The notes: generated from the sequence alone by a model not told the origin. A stretch of 64,000 nucleotides of DNA from Rhodococcus sp. 06-462-5 (GCF_002258315.1 NZ_NOYD01000038.1:248001-312000), one strand, 5' to 3'; counted from the stretch's first letter, positions 25,515-35,860 are shown. Program-made: numbers and translations.

Positions 25515-26735
25515 ATGCTGTTCGCTCTGGGTGTTGTGCTGTTCGCCGTCGGCATCGGTGTGTCGATCGCGCTGCACGAGGCGGGACACATGTGGACCGC
25601 GAAAGCTCTCGGCATGAAGGTCCGCCGCTACTACATCGGTTTCGGCCCCAAGATCTTCTCCTTCCGACGCGGCGAGACCGAATACGGGCTCAAGGCGATC
25701 CCGGCCGGCGGCTTCTGCGACATCGCCGGAATGACGGCGATCGACGAACTCGCACCCGACGAAGTCGAGCGGGCGATGTACCGCCAGAAGACGTGGAAGC
25801 GCATCGTCGTCATGGTCGGCGGTATCGCGATGAACTTCGTGCTCGGCATCGTGCTGGTCTACGCGTTGGTACTCGGATGGGGTACGCCCGATCGGGTGAC
25901 GCCGCCGACCGTTCAGGTCAGTGAGGTGGTGTGTATCGCGCCGACCCAGACCGAGGACGGCGAACTCGCGCCGTGCTCGGGAGCGAGCCCGGCTCAGCAG
26001 GCAGGGCTCCGCAAGGGCGACGTGGTCACCGCAGTGAACGGTGAACCGGCACAGTACTGGTCCGAGGTCGTCGAGGCCGTGCAGGCGTCGTCGGGATCGG
26101 TCGATCTGACGGTCGAACGGGATGGAGCGTCGATCGATCTGACGATTCCCGTGACCGAGGTGCAGCGCTACGTCACCGACCCGGACACCGGAGCGAAGGA
26201 GTCGACGACGGTCGGCGCGGTCGGAGTCAGCGGCTCCACGATTGCCCCTCCTCCCATCAGGTACAACCCGATCGAGGCGGTCCCCGAGACGTTCGCCTTC
26301 ACCGGAGAGATCTTCGTTCAGACCGGTAAAGCCCTCGTGCAGCTGCCGACGAAGGTGGAGGCCCTGTGGGACTCGATCTTCGGAGGCGAGCGTGGTCTCG
26401 ATACCCCGATGAGTGTGGTCGGTGCCAGCGTCATCGGGGGTCAGGCTGCGGAGAACGACAATTGGGCGACCTTCGTGGGATTGCTCGCGTCCCTGAATTT
26501 CTTCCTCGGCGCGTTCAACATCGTGCCCCTGCTCCCGCTCGACGGTGGCCACATCGCAGTGACCATCTACGAGCGCATCCGCAACATCTTCCGCAACCGC
26601 CGTGGTCTGCCGGACGGTGCCCCGGTTGACTACATGAAACTGATGCCCGTCACCTACGTGGTCATCGTCGTTTTCATCGGGTTCTCCTTGTTGACGCTCA
26701 CGGCGGACATCGTCAACCCCATTCAGCTGTACTAG
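25515..26735 (+). CDS. rip1: Site-2 intramembrane zinc metalloprotease (Rip1/RseP family)
   Basis: The 406-residue membrane protease cleaves anti-sigma factors within the membrane. The zinc motif HEAGH is at residues 21-25 in the first membrane helix. A single PDZ-like domain (about 125-215) begins after the second helix (MVGGIAMNFVLGIVLVYALVL), and the second metal/catalytic motif LPLDGGH lies near residue 340, followed by a last membrane segment. In M. tuberculosis, Rip1 acts on several anti-sigma factors and on envelope homeostasis. It starts at ATG 25515, 6 bases after dxr. No substrate anti-sigma gene lies in this window. Confidence 0.93.
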   Translation: MLFALGVVLFAVGIGVSIALHEAGHMWTAKALGMKVRRYYIGFGPKIFSFRRGETEYGLKAIPAGGFCDIAGMTAIDELAPDEVERAMYRQKTWKRIVVMVGGIAMNFVLGIVLVYALVLGWGTPDRVTPPTVQVSEVVCIAPTQTEDGELAPCSGASPAQQAGLRKGDVVTAVNGEPAQYWSEVVEAVQASSGSVDLTVERDGASIDLTIPVTEVQRYVTDPDTGAKESTTVGAVGVSGSTIAPPPIRYNPIEAVPETFAFTGEIFVQTGKALVQLPTKVEALWDSIFGGERGLDTPMSVVGASVIGGQAAENDNWATFVGLLASLNFFLGAFNIVPLLPLDGGHIAVTIYERIRNIFRNRRGLPDGAPVDYMKLMPVTYVVIVVFIGFSLLTLTADIVNPIQLY

Positions 26736-26772
26736 ATAGACTCGACAGTCGTAGCTAGGAAAGAAGGCCACT

Positions 26773-27936
26773 GTGACCGTGTCAGTCGGATTGGGAATGC
26801 CGGCACCGCCGGTACCCGTACTCGCGCCGCGTCGAAAGACCAGGCAGCTCCAGGTCGGGTCGGTGGGAGTGGGCAGCGACAGCCCCATCTCGGTGCAGTC
26901 GATGTGCACCACCAAAACCCATGACATCAATGCCACGCTGCAGCAGATCGCTGAGCTGACGGCGTCGGGTTGCGACATCGTCCGTGTGGCATGCCCCACA
27001 CAGGACGACGCGGATGCGCTGTCGATCATTGCCAGGAAGAGTCAGATCCCGGTGATCGCCGACATCCACTTCCAGCCCAAGTACATCTTCGCCGCGATCG
27101 ACGCAGGCTGTGCCGCGGTGCGCGTCAACCCGGGCAACATCAAGGAATTCGACGGACGCGTCAAGGAGGTCGCCAAGGCGGCCGGCGACGCGAACATCCC
27201 GATCCGCATCGGCGTCAACGCCGGATCGCTCGACCCTCGGCTGATGAAGAAGTACGGCAAGGCGACGCCGGAGGCGCTCGTGGAGTCCGCGCTGTGGGAG
27301 GCGGGCCTGTTCGAGGAACACGGATTCGGGGACATCAAGATCTCGGTCAAGCACAACGATCCGGTCGTCATGGTCGCCGCCTACGAGCAGTTGGCCGCGC
27401 AGTGCGACTACCCGCTGCACCTCGGTGTCACCGAGGCAGGCCCCGCCTTTCAGGGCACCATCAAATCCTCGGTGGCGTTCGGTGCGCTGCTGTCCAGGGG
27501 AATCGGCGACACCATCCGCGTCTCCCTGTCGGCACCGCCCGCCGAGGAGATCAAGGTGGGCAACCAGATTCTGCAGTCGCTCAATCTGCGTCCTCGCAAG
27601 CTCGAAATCGTCTCCTGCCCGTCGTGTGGGCGTGCGCAGGTGGACGTGTACACCCTCGCCGACGAGGTCACCGCAGGCCTGGAGGGCATGGAGATTCCGC
27701 TTCGCGTCGCCGTCATGGGCTGCGTCGTCAACGGTCCGGGCGAGGCGCGCGACGCCGACCTCGGCGTGGCGTCGGGCAACGGCAAGGGCCAGATCTTCGT
27801 CAAGGGCAAGGTCATCAAGACCGTGCCCGAGGCGCAGATCGTGGAGACCTTGATCGAGGAAGCAATGCGCATCGCCGAGGAATACGACAAGGATGAGACT
27901 GCAGACGGTGGCGCACCGGTCGTGACCGTCAGCTGA
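26773..27936 (+). CDS. ispG: 4-hydroxy-3-methylbut-2-en-1-yl diphosphate synthase
   Basis: The 387-residue iron-sulfur enzyme catalyses the penultimate MEP-pathway step (MEcPP to HMBPP). The N-terminal TIM barrel carries [25 protein letters not shown] and [11 protein letters not shown]. The C-terminal domain holds the 4Fe-4S ligands in [10 protein letters not shown] and [14 protein letters not shown]. It starts at GTG 26773 with GGAAAGAAGG upstream. It lies 37 bases after rip1 in the dxr-rip1-ispG operon and carries a polar C-terminal extension ([11 protein letters not shown]). Confidence 0.97.
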   Translation: MTVSVGLGMPAPPVPVLAPRRKTRQLQVGSVGVGSDSPISVQSMCTTKTHDINATLQQIAELTASGCDIVRVACPTQDDADALSIIARKSQIPVIADIHFQPKYIFAAIDAGCAAVRVNPGNIKEFDGRVKEVAKAAGDANIPIRIGVNAGSLDPRLMKKYGKATPEALVESALWEAGLFEEHGFGDIKISVKHNDPVVMVAAYEQLAAQCDYPLHLGVTEAGPAFQGTIKSSVAFGALLSRGIGDTIRVSLSAPPAEEIKVGNQILQSLNLRPRKLEIVSCPSCGRAQVDVYTLADEVTAGLEGMEIPLRVAVMGCVVNGPGEARDADLGVASGNGKGQIFVKGKVIKTVPEAQIVETLIEEAMRIAEEYDKDETADGGAPVVTVS

Positions 27937-28057
27937 GCAGGTTCGACCGATTCGGTGTCCGGTTTGCCGCTCTGTCACCGGCGGAACGGGTTCTCTGGAA
28001 TGATTCGGTACACGCTCGGTCGGTGTGTATGCGGTAGGTGGGTCAGGAGGTCGGTAG

Positions 28058-28894
28058 GTGCTCAAGCTCCTCGGTGCGAAGCCTCTCGGTAATCGAGACG
28101 TTGCGCATGTCCTGCGGGTGCTCGACGCCGACCCGGTCGCCACCTGCATGGTCGCCGCCAGGGTGCAGGAATCCGGGCTGGATCCGAGGTCGTTCCACGG
28201 GGAGATGTGGAGCAGAGGCGGACCGGACGAGTCGCTGTGTTTCTACGGTGCCAACCTCGTCCCGCTGCTCGGATCGAGTGACGATCTGCGGTCGTTCGCC
28301 GATCGTGCGTGCCGCGGCCCACGGCTGTGTTCGTCACTGGTCGGTCGAGCCGAACTGACACTGCCGCTGTGGGAGATGCTCGAGACCGACTGGGGCCCTG
28401 CCCGCGAGGTTCGCGGTGAGCAGCCGCTGCTGGCCACGTCGGTTCGATCGTCGATCACGCCCGATCCGCACGTACGCCTCGTTCGTCCCGAGGAACTGGA
28501 CGTGTATCTGACTGCGGCAGTGGCCATGTTCATCGAGGAGGTCGGCGTCGACCCGAGACAGAACGACGGCGGCCGTGGATACCGGCGACGGATCTCGAGT
28601 CTGATTGCCGCGCAGCGTGCGTGGGCTCGATTCGAGGACGGTCGGGTGGTGTTCAAGGCCGAGATCGGATCGCAGTCGGCGACCGTGGGGCAGATCCAGG
28701 GAGTATGGGTTCATCCCGATCGGCGTGGGCACGGTCTCGGTGCGGCCGGTACCGCGGCGGTGGTGAACGCCGTGGTCCGCCAGGGCCGCACCGCCAGCCT
28801 GTACGTCAACAGTTTCAACTACGTCGCCCGGCGCGCATACGCGAAGATCGGCCTGACCCAGGTGGCGACCTTCACGACGGTGCTCCTCGACTAG
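28058..28894 (+). CDS. GNAT acetyltransferase with N-terminal DUF4081 domain
   Basis: The 278-residue protein has two domains: an N-terminal DUF4081 region (about 1-125, LKLLGAKPLGNRDVAHVLRVLD) and a C-terminal GNAT fold (about 135-278) with acetyl-CoA-binding motif A seen as IQGVWVHPDRRGHGLGAAGTAAVV and the terminal SLYVNSFNYVARRAYAKIGL. The actinobacterial homologue sits directly after ispG (Rv2867c). The acetyl acceptor is unknown. It starts at GTG 28058, 121 bases after ispG, with AGGAGG upstream. A hairpin follows the stop. Confidence 0.87.
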   Translation: MLKLLGAKPLGNRDVAHVLRVLDADPVATCMVAARVQESGLDPRSFHGEMWSRGGPDESLCFYGANLVPLLGSSDDLRSFADRACRGPRLCSSLVGRAELTLPLWEMLETDWGPAREVRGEQPLLATSVRSSITPDPHVRLVRPEELDVYLTAAVAMFIEEVGVDPRQNDGGRGYRRRISSLIAAQRAWARFEDGRVVFKAEIGSQSATVGQIQGVWVHPDRRGHGLGAAGTAAVVNAVVRQGRTASLYVNSFNYVARRAYAKIGLTQVATFTTVLLD

Positions 28895-28913
28895 TTCGAG
28901 CCTCGCTCGATCG

Positions 28914-28946
28914 GGTTGCGGCGAACCGCGATTCGTTGCCGCAGCC
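28914..28946 (+). terminator. Hairpin after the GNAT gene
   Basis: GGTTGCGGC (28914-28922) pairs with GCCGCAGCC (28938-28946; one G-T pair) around a 15-base loop, 19 bases after the stop. No T run is present. It lies just upstream of the penicillin-binding protein gene. Confidence 0.5.
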
Positions 28947-28976
28947 GGAGGCAGCGCCCTATTACGATGGGGCGCA

Positions 28977-30791
28977 ATGAGATCACGTGGTGCAACCGAA
29001 GTGCGGTATCGAGTCGGAGCGGTATCGGTGGTCGCAGCCGTCATTGCTGCCGCCCTCACCGGATGTACCCCCAAGCCCGACGGCCCGGAGCCGGCCGCCC
29101 AGGCATTTCTCGCCGCGTTCGAGGCCAACGACATCGCCGCCGCGGCTGCGGACACCGACAAGCCCGACGCCGCGGCCACGGCACTGACCGAGGCGTGGAC
29201 CAATCTCCAGGCCGAGGCGCTGGATGCCGAGACGACGTCGGTGCAGGTCCAGGGGGACACGGCCACGGTCGGCTACACCTACACGTGGCAGCTGCCGAAG
29301 GATCGGGTGTGGACCTACGACGGTCAGCTGAACATGGGCCGCAGCCAGGGTGAGTGGGTGGTGCGCTGGACGGCGTCGGACATCCATCCCAAGCTCGGCG
29401 ACACCCAGACGATGTCCTTGAGGTCCACCGCGGCACCGCGCGCACGGGTCAACGAGCGCTCCGGCACCGACGTGCTGGTGCCAGGGGTGGTGCACCGAAT
29501 CAAGTTCGACGCGGCGAATGCGAACAACGTTGTGGCCTCGGCGACGGCACTGTCGACGTTGCTGACGCCCTTCGATGCGTCCATCACTGCGCAGTCCATC
29601 GTCGAATCCGCCACCTCGGTCGACGGCGACTACCCGGTGGTCCTGCTTCGAGACAGTGACTACCAGCCGATCTCGGCCGCGCTGACCGAGATCCCGGGAG
29701 TCACCGCGTCCGACGAATCGGATCTGGTGTCCACCGACCCCACGTTCGCGCCGGACCTGGTGGGCCAGGTCAAGAAGGCCGTCATCGACGAGGTCGACGG
29801 CAAGGCGGGGTGGAGCGTGGTGACCACGAACCGCAACGGCGTCGACATCGATGTCCTCACCGACACCCCGCCGGAGCCCTCCCCGTCGTTCTCGATCAGT
29901 CTCGATCGCAACATTCAGGTCGCGGCACAGCGAGCGGTGAACGCGCGCACCGAGCAGGCGATGACAGTGGTCATCCAGCCGTCGACCGGTGCCATCCTGG
30001 CAGTGGCACAGAACCCGGCAGCCGATCGGGACGGGCCGGTCGCGTCGGCCGGTCTGTACCCACCCGGATCGACGTTCAAGATCATCACCGCCGGTGCCGC
30101 CATCTCGAGCGGACTCGCGACTCCGGGCAGTACTGTTCCGTGTCCGGGTCGCATCGTGATCGGCGAGCGCAGCGTGCCCAACTACAACGAGTTCGCACTG
30201 GGTGACGTGACGATGAGTACCGCGTTCACTCGATCGTGCAACACCTCGTTCGCCAAGCTGGCCAGCGAGATGGCACCCGACGCATTGACCGTCGCGGCCT
30301 CCCAGTTCGGTGTCGGCCCGGACTACGACGTCGTCGGATTGCCGACCGACTCGGGTTCGGTGCCACCGGCCGACGAGCTCGTCCAGCGCACCGAGGACGG
30401 CTTCGGCCAGGGCCGGGTGGTCGTGTCGACATTCGGGATGGCACTGGCCGCCGCGACGGTGGCTCATGGCTCGACGCCGGTGCCGAACCTCCTGGTCGGA
30501 CGCGACACCGTGATCGACGGAGACCACCCGCCGATCGAACCGGCGATGGTCGACGGACTTCGCGGGATGATGCGTTCGGTGGTCACCAGCGGAACGGCCG
30601 AACGCATCGCAGACCAGGGCGAGGTCTACGGAAAGACCGGCGAAGCAGAGGTCGACGGCGGTTCGCACTCGTGGTTCGTCGGCTACCGCGGAGACATCGC
30701 CTTCGCCACCCTCGTGGTGCGCGGCGGCAGCTCGGACAACGCGGTCGCGGTGACCCGTGAGATGTTCGAGCAACTGCCCCCCGGGTACTGA
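28977..30791 (+). CDS. Lipoprotein penicillin-binding protein (transpeptidase, MecA_N type)
   Basis: The 604-residue class B-like PBP cross-links peptidoglycan outside the membrane. It has an N-terminal lipoprotein signal with lipobox LTGC (Cys30), an NTF2-like MecA_N domain (about 35-150), a PBP dimerisation domain (about 155-295), and a transpeptidase domain with S-x-x-K at Ser365-Lys368 (PPGSTFK), S-x-N as SCN, and K-T-G in VYGKTGEAE. It resembles mycobacterial PBP-lipo (Rv2864c), found in the same position. It starts at ATG 28977. It is convergent with the LuxR-type regulator, with 19 bases between stops. Intrinsic beta-lactam response is the natural phenotype to expect. Confidence 0.93.
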   Translation: MRSRGATEVRYRVGAVSVVAAVIAAALTGCTPKPDGPEPAAQAFLAAFEANDIAAAAADTDKPDAAATALTEAWTNLQAEALDAETTSVQVQGDTATVGYTYTWQLPKDRVWTYDGQLNMGRSQGEWVVRWTASDIHPKLGDTQTMSLRSTAAPRARVNERSGTDVLVPGVVHRIKFDAANANNVVASATALSTLLTPFDASITAQSIVESATSVDGDYPVVLLRDSDYQPISAALTEIPGVTASDESDLVSTDPTFAPDLVGQVKKAVIDEVDGKAGWSVVTTNRNGVDIDVLTDTPPEPSPSFSISLDRNIQVAAQRAVNARTEQAMTVVIQPSTGAILAVAQNPAADRDGPVASAGLYPPGSTFKIITAGAAISSGLATPGSTVPCPGRIVIGERSVPNYNEFALGDVTMSTAFTRSCNTSFAKLASEMAPDALTVAASQFGVGPDYDVVGLPTDSGSVPPADELVQRTEDGFGQGRVVVSTFGMALAAATVAHGSTPVPNLLVGRDTVIDGDHPPIEPAMVDGLRGMMRSVVTSGTAERIADQGEVYGKTGEAEVDGGSHSWFVGYRGDIAFATLVVRGGSSDNAVAVTREMFEQLPPGY

Positions 30792-30810
30792 CCGCGCTGC
30801 GACGCGAGGC

Positions 30811-31683
30811 TCAGGAAGGCAGCACGCCGAGTCGGCGGCACGCCACCACGGCTTCGTATCGGGTGTGCGAATCGGTTTTGCGCATCACGCTGCGCAGGTA
30901 CGACTTGACCGTCTCGGCACCGATCGACAGGCGCGCAGCGACCTCGATGTTGGTGCAGCCCAAGGCAACCTGCGAGATCACGTCGATCTCGCGTGGTGTC
31001 AACGACTGCGACATCTCGTGGGCCCGTGGGTCGTGGGGTATTTCCTGCCCGAGCGACGCGGCCACGCGCGCTGCGACTGCGTCGAGTCTGCGCCGGATCG
31101 ATGCGTCACCGATCGACCGGGCCAGATCGGACAGTTCCTCGTGAACGCTGCGCAGCTCGGCCGTACGCGAGGCATCCGAGTCGAGCGGCGAGCGGATGGT
31201 CGCCAGCAGACGGATCCTGCGGTCGACCTCGTCACGCACGGAGATCTCCTGGCCGAGCCGCCGGGCTGCGGTCGTCATGATGTCGCCGACACGGTCTCCT
31301 AATGGGCCGCGTTCGCGCAGTGCCGCGTACATCACTATTCGCGCGACTCCGGCCACGACCACCGGTACTGCCAGTATCGATTTGAGACCCTCGCCGAGCA
31401 CCGGTCGATCGAAGTGATGGGTGATCGACATCGACGCGCCGTAATCGCTCACGGCCGCGGGCCTACGCTGTTCCATGACCCGTCCGCCGAGGCCGGATCT
31501 GGGTGGGATGGCGAGTCCGTCCAGGCCGCGGGTTCTGGTTCCGTGGAACTCGCTCAGGTACAGGGTCTCCGAGGAGACCTCGCCGCCGAACACGACGGGC
31601 ACGTCGGACATCGCTGCCACCTGGCGCAGCTCGGCGCGCAGGGCATCACCGTCACGGGGCCGCAACAGACTCGAATGGACCAC
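30811..31683 (-). CDS. GAF-domain LuxR-family transcriptional regulator
   Basis: The 290-residue protein has an N-terminal GAF-like sensor region (about 15-150, [42 protein letters not shown]), a helical linker (about 150-220) and a C-terminal LuxR helix-turn-helix ([36 protein letters not shown]). The ligand is unknown. The start is placed at GTG 31683, preceded by GAAAGGAAG, although the frame stays open to 33045 through map and cobQ; that extension is antisense to conserved genes. An inverted repeat (TGATC-CA-GATCA) 41 bases upstream may be its operator. It is divergent from map. Confidence 0.85.
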   Translation of the reverse strand: MVHSSLLRPRDGDALRAELRQVAAMSDVPVVFGGEVSSETLYLSEFHGTRTRGLDGLAIPPRSGLGGRVMEQRRPAAVSDYGASMSITHHFDRPVLGEGLKSILAVPVVVAGVARIVMYAALRERGPLGDRVGDIMTTAARRLGQEISVRDEVDRRIRLLATIRSPLDSDASRTAELRSVHEELSDLARSIGDASIRRRLDAVAARVAASLGQEIPHDPRAHEMSQSLTPREIDVISQVALGCTNIEVAARLSIGAETVKSYLRSVMRKTDSHTRYEAVVACRRLGVLPS

Positions 31684-31723
31684 GATGCTTCCTTTCTCGT
31701 GTCGGTTGCACGAGCGACGAACG

Positions 31724-31735
31724 TGATCCAGATCA
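31724..31735. promoter_or_regulatory. Inverted repeat between the LuxR-type gene and map
   Basis: TGATC, CA, GATCA form a 12-base inverted repeat in the 138-base divergent region, 41 bases upstream of the regulator start. It is a plausible autoregulatory site, by inference only. Confidence 0.35.
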
Positions 31736-31783
31736 TATCCGCACCGGCATGCACTGTTTCGACTGGTACGGGCACTGCGCTGA

Positions 31784-31805
31784 GGCTCGTGCTCCGATAC
31801 GAGCC
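31784..31805 (+). other. Hairpin in the map leader
   Basis: GGCTCGT (31784-31790) pairs perfectly with ACGAGCC (31799-31805) around an 8-base loop, ending 16 bases before the map ATG and just upstream of the CTGGAGG ribosome site. It could affect map translation. Confidence 0.35.
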
Positions 31806-31821
31806 GACTACTCTGGAGGCC

Positions 31822-32697
31822 ATGTCTGTGACCACCGAGAGCAAGCCCCGTCAGCCACTCGTACCAGGCGTCGTATCGCCCGTCCTTTCGGTGCCCAAGT
31901 CGATCGAGCGCCCCGAATACGCGTGGAAGTCGACCGTGGCCGAGGGTAGTGAGCCCTGGGTTCAGACCCCCGAGGTCATCGAGAAGATGCGGGTGGCGTC
32001 GAAGATCGCCGCCAGGGCGCTGCAGGAAGCGGGCCGGGCGGTGGCACCGGGCGTCACCACCGACGAGCTGGACCGCATTGCCCACGAGTACATGATCGAT
32101 CACGGCGCATACCCGTCCACGTTGGGCTACAAGGGGTTCCCGAAATCCTGCTGCACCTCCCTCAACGAGGTCATCTGCCACGGCATCCCGGATTCCACGG
32201 TGATCCAGGACGGTGACATCGTCAACATCGACGTCACCGCGTACATCGACGGCGTCCACGGAGACACCAATGCAACCTTCTTGGCCGGCGACGTCTCCGA
32301 GGAAGCTCGCCTGCTGGTAGAGCGCACCCACGAGGCCACCATGCGTGCCATCAAGGCGGTCAAGCCGGGTCGCGCGCTGAACGTGATCGGCCGCGTCATC
32401 GAGTCGTATGCGCACCGGTTCGGCTACGGCGTGGTGGAGGATTTCACCGGCCACGGCATCGGTACCACCTTCCACAACGGTCTCGTCGTGCTGCACTACG
32501 ACCAGCCTTCGGTGGACACCGTCATCGAGCCGGGAATGACGTTCACGATCGAACCGATGATCAACCTCGGCACGATCAACGCCGAGATGTGGGACGACGG
32601 CTGGACGGTGGTCACGCACGACAAGAAGTGGACCGCGCAGTTCGAGCACACCCTGGTGGTCACCGAGACGGGCAGCGAGATTCTGACTCTGCCGTGA
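31822..32697 (+). CDS. map: Type I methionine aminopeptidase
   Basis: The 291-residue cytoplasmic metallopeptidase removes initiator Met. It has an N-terminal extension of about 45 residues ([21 protein letters not shown]), as in the MapB/MetAP1c type of mycobacteria with its Pro-rich linker, then the pita-bread fold with metal ligands in [16 protein letters not shown] (two Asp), GHGIGTTFH (His), FTIEPM (Glu) and QFEHT (Glu). It starts at ATG 31822 with CTGGAGG upstream; the open frame to 31414 lies in the LuxR-type gene. The stop codon is embedded in a copy of the dispersed repeat (32694-32718). cobQ follows after 34 bases. Confidence 0.95.
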   Translation: MSVTTESKPRQPLVPGVVSPVLSVPKSIERPEYAWKSTVAEGSEPWVQTPEVIEKMRVASKIAARALQEAGRAVAPGVTTDELDRIAHEYMIDHGAYPSTLGYKGFPKSCCTSLNEVICHGIPDSTVIQDGDIVNIDVTAYIDGVHGDTNATFLAGDVSEEARLLVERTHEATMRAIKAVKPGRALNVIGRVIESYAHRFGYGVVEDFTGHGIGTTFHNGLVVLHYDQPSVDTVIEPGMTFTIEPMINLGTINAEMWDDGWTVVTHDKKWTAQFEHTLVVTETGSEILTLP

Positions 32698-32718
32698 GCG
32701 GAGCCTGCGGAGTGAATA
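32694..32718 (-). repeat. Dispersed repeat, diverged copy 3 (at the map stop)
   Basis: GAGCGGAGCCTGCGGAGTGA overlaps the map TGA. It matches the inverse of the 25-bp repeat at 5908 and 41551 at about 18 of 23 positions, with the core GGAGCCTGCGGA intact. Confidence 0.5.
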
Positions 32719-32731
32719 GAAAACCAATGCC

Positions 32732-34267
32732 GTGAGTCCGACTGGTGCGCTGCTCGTCGCCGGGACCACTTCGGATGCGGGCAAGAGTGTTTTGGTCGCC
32801 GGGCTGTGCCGGATGCTGGCGCGGCGTGGCGTACGGGTGGCTCCGTTCAAGGCGCAGAACATGTCCAACAATTCGGTGGTCACGCTCGACGGCGGCGAGA
32901 TCGGGCGGGCGCAGGCAATGCAGGCGGCGGCCTGTGGCCTCGAGCCGAGTGTGCGTTTCAATCCGGTGTTGCTGAAACCGGGCAGTGACCGGACCTCGCA
33001 GTTGGTGGTGCGGGGGCGGGCCGTGGCGCAGGTGAGTGCGAGCAACTACATCGAGCATCGGCAGTCGTTGCGCGCCGTCGTGGCGGACGAGTTGGCCTCT
33101 CTGCGTGCAGAATTCGACGTGGTGATCTGCGAGGGCGCGGGCTCGCCCGCCGAGATCAACCTGCGCGCCACGGACTTGGCCAACATGGGGTTGGCCACGG
33201 CGGCATCCCTGCCGGTGATCGTGGTGGGGGATATCGATCGCGGGGGAGTGCTGGCCCATCTGTTCGGCACCGTGGCCGTGCTGTCTCCGCAGGATCAGGC
33301 GCTTGTCGCCGGGTTCGTGATCAACAAGTTCCGCGGTGATCCTGCTCTGCTGGCGCCCGGTCTCGACCAGCTGCGTGCGTTGACGGGTCGGCCGACCTAC
33401 GGTGTCGTCCCCTTCGCCGACGGCTTGTGGATGGACGCCGAGGATTCACTCGGAACCGTCCCCGATGCTCCGGTGGGGCGGCCGCGTCCACCGCTCGGCT
33501 CGCAGTGGTTGCGCGTAGCGGCGGTGCGTTTGCCGAGAATCTCCAACACCACCGATGTCGAGGCGTTGGCCTGCGAGCCCGGGGTGTCGGTGCACTGGGT
33601 CACCGAACCGTCCCGGCTCGAGGACGTCGATCTGGTGGTCGTTCCGGGCAGCAAGTCCACCGTGTCGGATCTCGAGTGGCTGCGGCGCAGCGGTCTTGCC
33701 GATGCGATAGCCGCACGCGGGGCTGCGGGACTTCCGGTTCTGGGGATCTGCGGTGGGTATCAGATGCTGGGTCGGACGATCGACGACACCGTCGAATCCG
33801 GAGCCGGTTCTGTCCAGGGGCTCGGTCTCCTCGATCTCTCGGTCGAGTTCGCGGCCGACAAAGTGCTCGCGCAGGTGGCGGGGCGATCGAACCAGTTCGG
33901 CTCGAATTGCGTGTTGGGCTACGAAATTCACCACGGTCGGGTTGCGCGGAACGGTGACGACGCGCTTCTTGCTACTGCGTCGGGCATCCCGGAGGGCAGC
34001 GTGCGCGGGACTGTCGTGGGAACCCACTGGCACGGCCTGCTCGAGTCCGATGATTTCCGGCGATCGTTCCTCACCTGGGTGGCAGGCAAATCCGGCCGTT
34101 CCGGTTTCGTGGTGGCCCCCGCCACATCGGTCGCTGCGTTGCGTGAGCAGCAGTTGGACCTGCTGGCGGATCTGGTGGAAGACAACCTCGACGTCGACGC
34201 CGTGCTCGACCTCATCGAGCACGGCGTCGATCCTGCGACGAAAAAGATTGTCACGCAGTTGCTTTGA
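32732..34267 (+). CDS. cobQ: Cobyric acid synthase (adenosylcobyric acid amidase)
   Basis: The 511-residue enzyme amidates side chains b, d, e and g of adenosylcobyrinic acid a,c-diamide using glutamine and ATP. The N-terminal P-loop domain begins [13 protein letters not shown] and continues [11 protein letters not shown]. The C-terminal class I glutamine amidotransferase domain has the nucleophile Cys in [12 protein letters not shown] and a catalytic His in GTHWHG. It starts at GTG 32732. It is separated from the main cobalamin cluster by 7 kb and has no riboswitch of its own here. Its 3' end overlaps the convergent permease gene by 17 bases. Confidence 0.95.
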   Translation: MSPTGALLVAGTTSDAGKSVLVAGLCRMLARRGVRVAPFKAQNMSNNSVVTLDGGEIGRAQAMQAAACGLEPSVRFNPVLLKPGSDRTSQLVVRGRAVAQVSASNYIEHRQSLRAVVADELASLRAEFDVVICEGAGSPAEINLRATDLANMGLATAASLPVIVVGDIDRGGVLAHLFGTVAVLSPQDQALVAGFVINKFRGDPALLAPGLDQLRALTGRPTYGVVPFADGLWMDAEDSLGTVPDAPVGRPRPPLGSQWLRVAAVRLPRISNTTDVEALACEPGVSVHWVTEPSRLEDVDLVVVPGSKSTVSDLEWLRRSGLADAIAARGAAGLPVLGICGGYQMLGRTIDDTVESGAGSVQGLGLLDLSVEFAADKVLAQVAGRSNQFGSNCVLGYEIHHGRVARNGDDALLATASGIPEGSVRGTVVGTHWHGLLESDDFRRSFLTWVAGKSGRSGFVVAPATSVAALREQQLDLLADLVEDNLDVDAVLDLIEHGVDPATKKIVTQLL

Positions 34268-34946
34268 GAAGACCGAACCAGCTGGCCACAGACAGCACCG
34301 CGGTGATGATCAAGGGGATCACCACGAGCAGAAGTATGCGCGGGGTGTCGGTGAAGAAGCTGCCGATGTTCGGCCACCACCGTTGCCAGGTCACGAGTAT
34401 CGATCCACCGCCGAAGAATACGAGCGCACCGAGGCCTAGGCCGAACAGGCCGTTGATGCGGTACCGCCGAAAGACGACGCCGACGAAGGCCCCGATGCCG
34501 CCGAGGAGCAGCATGACGGCAACGAGTGCGGCCCACTGTACCAGCGGATTGTCTGTCGCGTACCGAGCGATGCCGAACATTCTGAGCTTCAGGCCGAATC
34601 CATTCGTGGCCGCTTCGATCACGGACAGCGCGTAGACGATCGTGCCGAATGCAATCGACTGGCAGACACCTACCAACGCTGTGGCGGTGAGGAATTCGCG
34701 GCGAGTGATGCTGAGCCCCAGGGCATAGGGAAAGCACTGAGTGATCGCGGTGATGTAGAACGCCATGGCGAATCCGTAGATCGAGAAGACGCTACCGGTG
34801 AAGTTGTATTCGGAGTCTGTGGTCGGGATGACCAGAAATATGCCGAAGGTGATCACGAAGGCGATCGCGAGAACCACCATCGGCCATACGAATGTCGTTG
34901 CCCACGAGGTGTTGTGGATGCGAGCAACGTTCAGTATCCGTTTCAT
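34251..34946 (-). CDS. ABC-type transporter membrane subunit
   Basis: The 231-residue protein has about six hydrophobic segments (near residues 20-42, 53-73, 88-110, 131-150, 163-183 and 200-222) and no signal peptide or soluble domain, as expected for an ABC-2-like permease. It is encoded by the last gene of a three-gene minus-strand operon (GntR regulator, ATPase, permease) joined by two 4-base overlaps. The stop lies within cobQ, a 17-base tail-to-tail overlap. The transported substrate is unknown; YtrA-type cassettes often export antimicrobial or cell-wall-active compounds. Confidence 0.82.
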   Translation of the reverse strand: MKRILNVARIHNTSWATTFVWPMVVLAIAFVITFGIFLVIPTTDSEYNFTGSVFSIYGFAMAFYITAITQCFPYALGLSITRREFLTATALVGVCQSIAFGTIVYALSVIEAATNGFGLKLRMFGIARYATDNPLVQWAALVAVMLLLGGIGAFVGVVFRRYRINGLFGLGLGALVFFGGGSILVTWQRWWPNIGSFFTDTPRILLLVVIPLIITAVLSVASWFGLLKATA

Positions 34947-35860
34947 GACAACGCCTCCTCGGCGGTGGTGCGTTCGATGATCAGCTGTTGCAGTGGAACG
35001 GCTTCGATGGTGAGTCCTGCGGTTGCGCCGTCGGATCTCTGCTGCGCGGTCAGACGGCCGTCGATGGTCGTGCGCGCGCTGGCACCGAGTGCGGTGCGGT
35101 GCAACGTACGGTGTTCCGCCGCGAACGAGTCGACGGCGCCCGTCGGTCCGGTGATCTCGAACGCGCTCTCGCGCAGATCGTCCGATTCGTCGTCGAGCAC
35201 AATCTTGCCCTTGTCGATGAGAATCACGTGTTCGATCAGATCGCTGACCTCGTCGATGAGGTGGGTGGACAGGATCACCGTCCTGGGGTTCTCGGAGTAG
35301 TCGGCCAGCAGTCTGTCGTAGAACCGGTGTCGCGAGACTGCGTCGAGTCCGAGGTACGGCTCGTCGAAGAAGGTCAGTGGTGCCCGTGACGCGAGTCCGA
35401 TGACGATGCCCAGAGCCGACGTCATTCCGCGGGAGAGCTTCTTGATCTTGCGGCCGAGGGGCAGGTCGAAGTCGCGCAGCAGATCGGCGGCGAAGTCACC
35501 GTCCCAGTGCGGAAGGATGTGCGAGGCATGCGAAACGGCGTGCTTGACCTTCAGGTCGTCGGGGTACTTCTGACTTTCTTTGACGAAGCACACATGACTC
35601 AGCGCGAACGGGTTCTCCCACGGCCGCTGTCCGAACACCGAGATCTCACCCGCGCTCTGGTGCATCTGGGCGGTCATCATCTGCATGACGGTGGTCTTGC
35701 CTGCGCCGTTGCGGCCGAGAAAGCCGTAGATCTTGTTCTGCTCGATCTCGAAGCTCACGTCGTCGACAGCGGTGAACGATCCGAACTTCTTCGTGAGGTG
35801 GGTGGCCTTCGCGATCACGCGGCCATCGTCGCCGATCGAATCGAATTCATGGACGCTCAT
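34943..35860 (-). CDS. ABC transporter ATP-binding protein
   Basis: The 305-residue ATPase has Walker A GRNGAGKTT (residues about 50-58), a signature LSRGM instead of the usual LSGGQ, Walker B LTFFDEPYLGLD, and the switch His in STHLIDE. After about residue 225 an extra C-terminal domain of about 80 residues (ESAFEITGPTGAVDSFAAEHRTL) follows, common in ABC-2 exporters. It starts at ATG 35860, overlapping the regulator stop by 4 bases. The degenerate signature is typical of this export subfamily and does not imply inactivity. Confidence 0.9.
   Translation of the reverse strand: MSVHEFDSIGDDGRVIAKATHLTKKFGSFTAVDDVSFEIEQNKIYGFLGRNGAGKTTVMQMMTAQMHQSAGEISVFGQRPWENPFALSHVCFVKESQKYPDDLKVKHAVSHASHILPHWDGDFAADLLRDFDLPLGRKIKKLSRGMTSALGIVIGLASRAPLTFFDEPYLGLDAVSRHRFYDRLLADYSENPRTVILSTHLIDEVSDLIEHVILIDKGKIVLDDESDDLRESAFEITGPTGAVDSFAAEHRTLHRTALGASARTTIDGRLTAQQRSDGATAGLTIEAVPLQQLIIERTTAEEALS

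Noticed and set aside
24717..27029. 770-residue open frame on the minus strand
   Set aside because: It lies antisense to dxr, rip1 and ispG, all clearly conserved, and has no recognisable domain; it is a product of high-GC codon structure.
28983..30773. 596-residue minus-strand open frame
   Set aside because: It is a full antisense shadow of the lipoprotein PBP, without start signals or domains.
30811..33045. Extension of the LuxR-type regulator frame to 744 residues
   Set aside because: The upstream 1.3 kb is antisense to map and cobQ; a GTG with a good ribosome site at 31683 gives the normal length.
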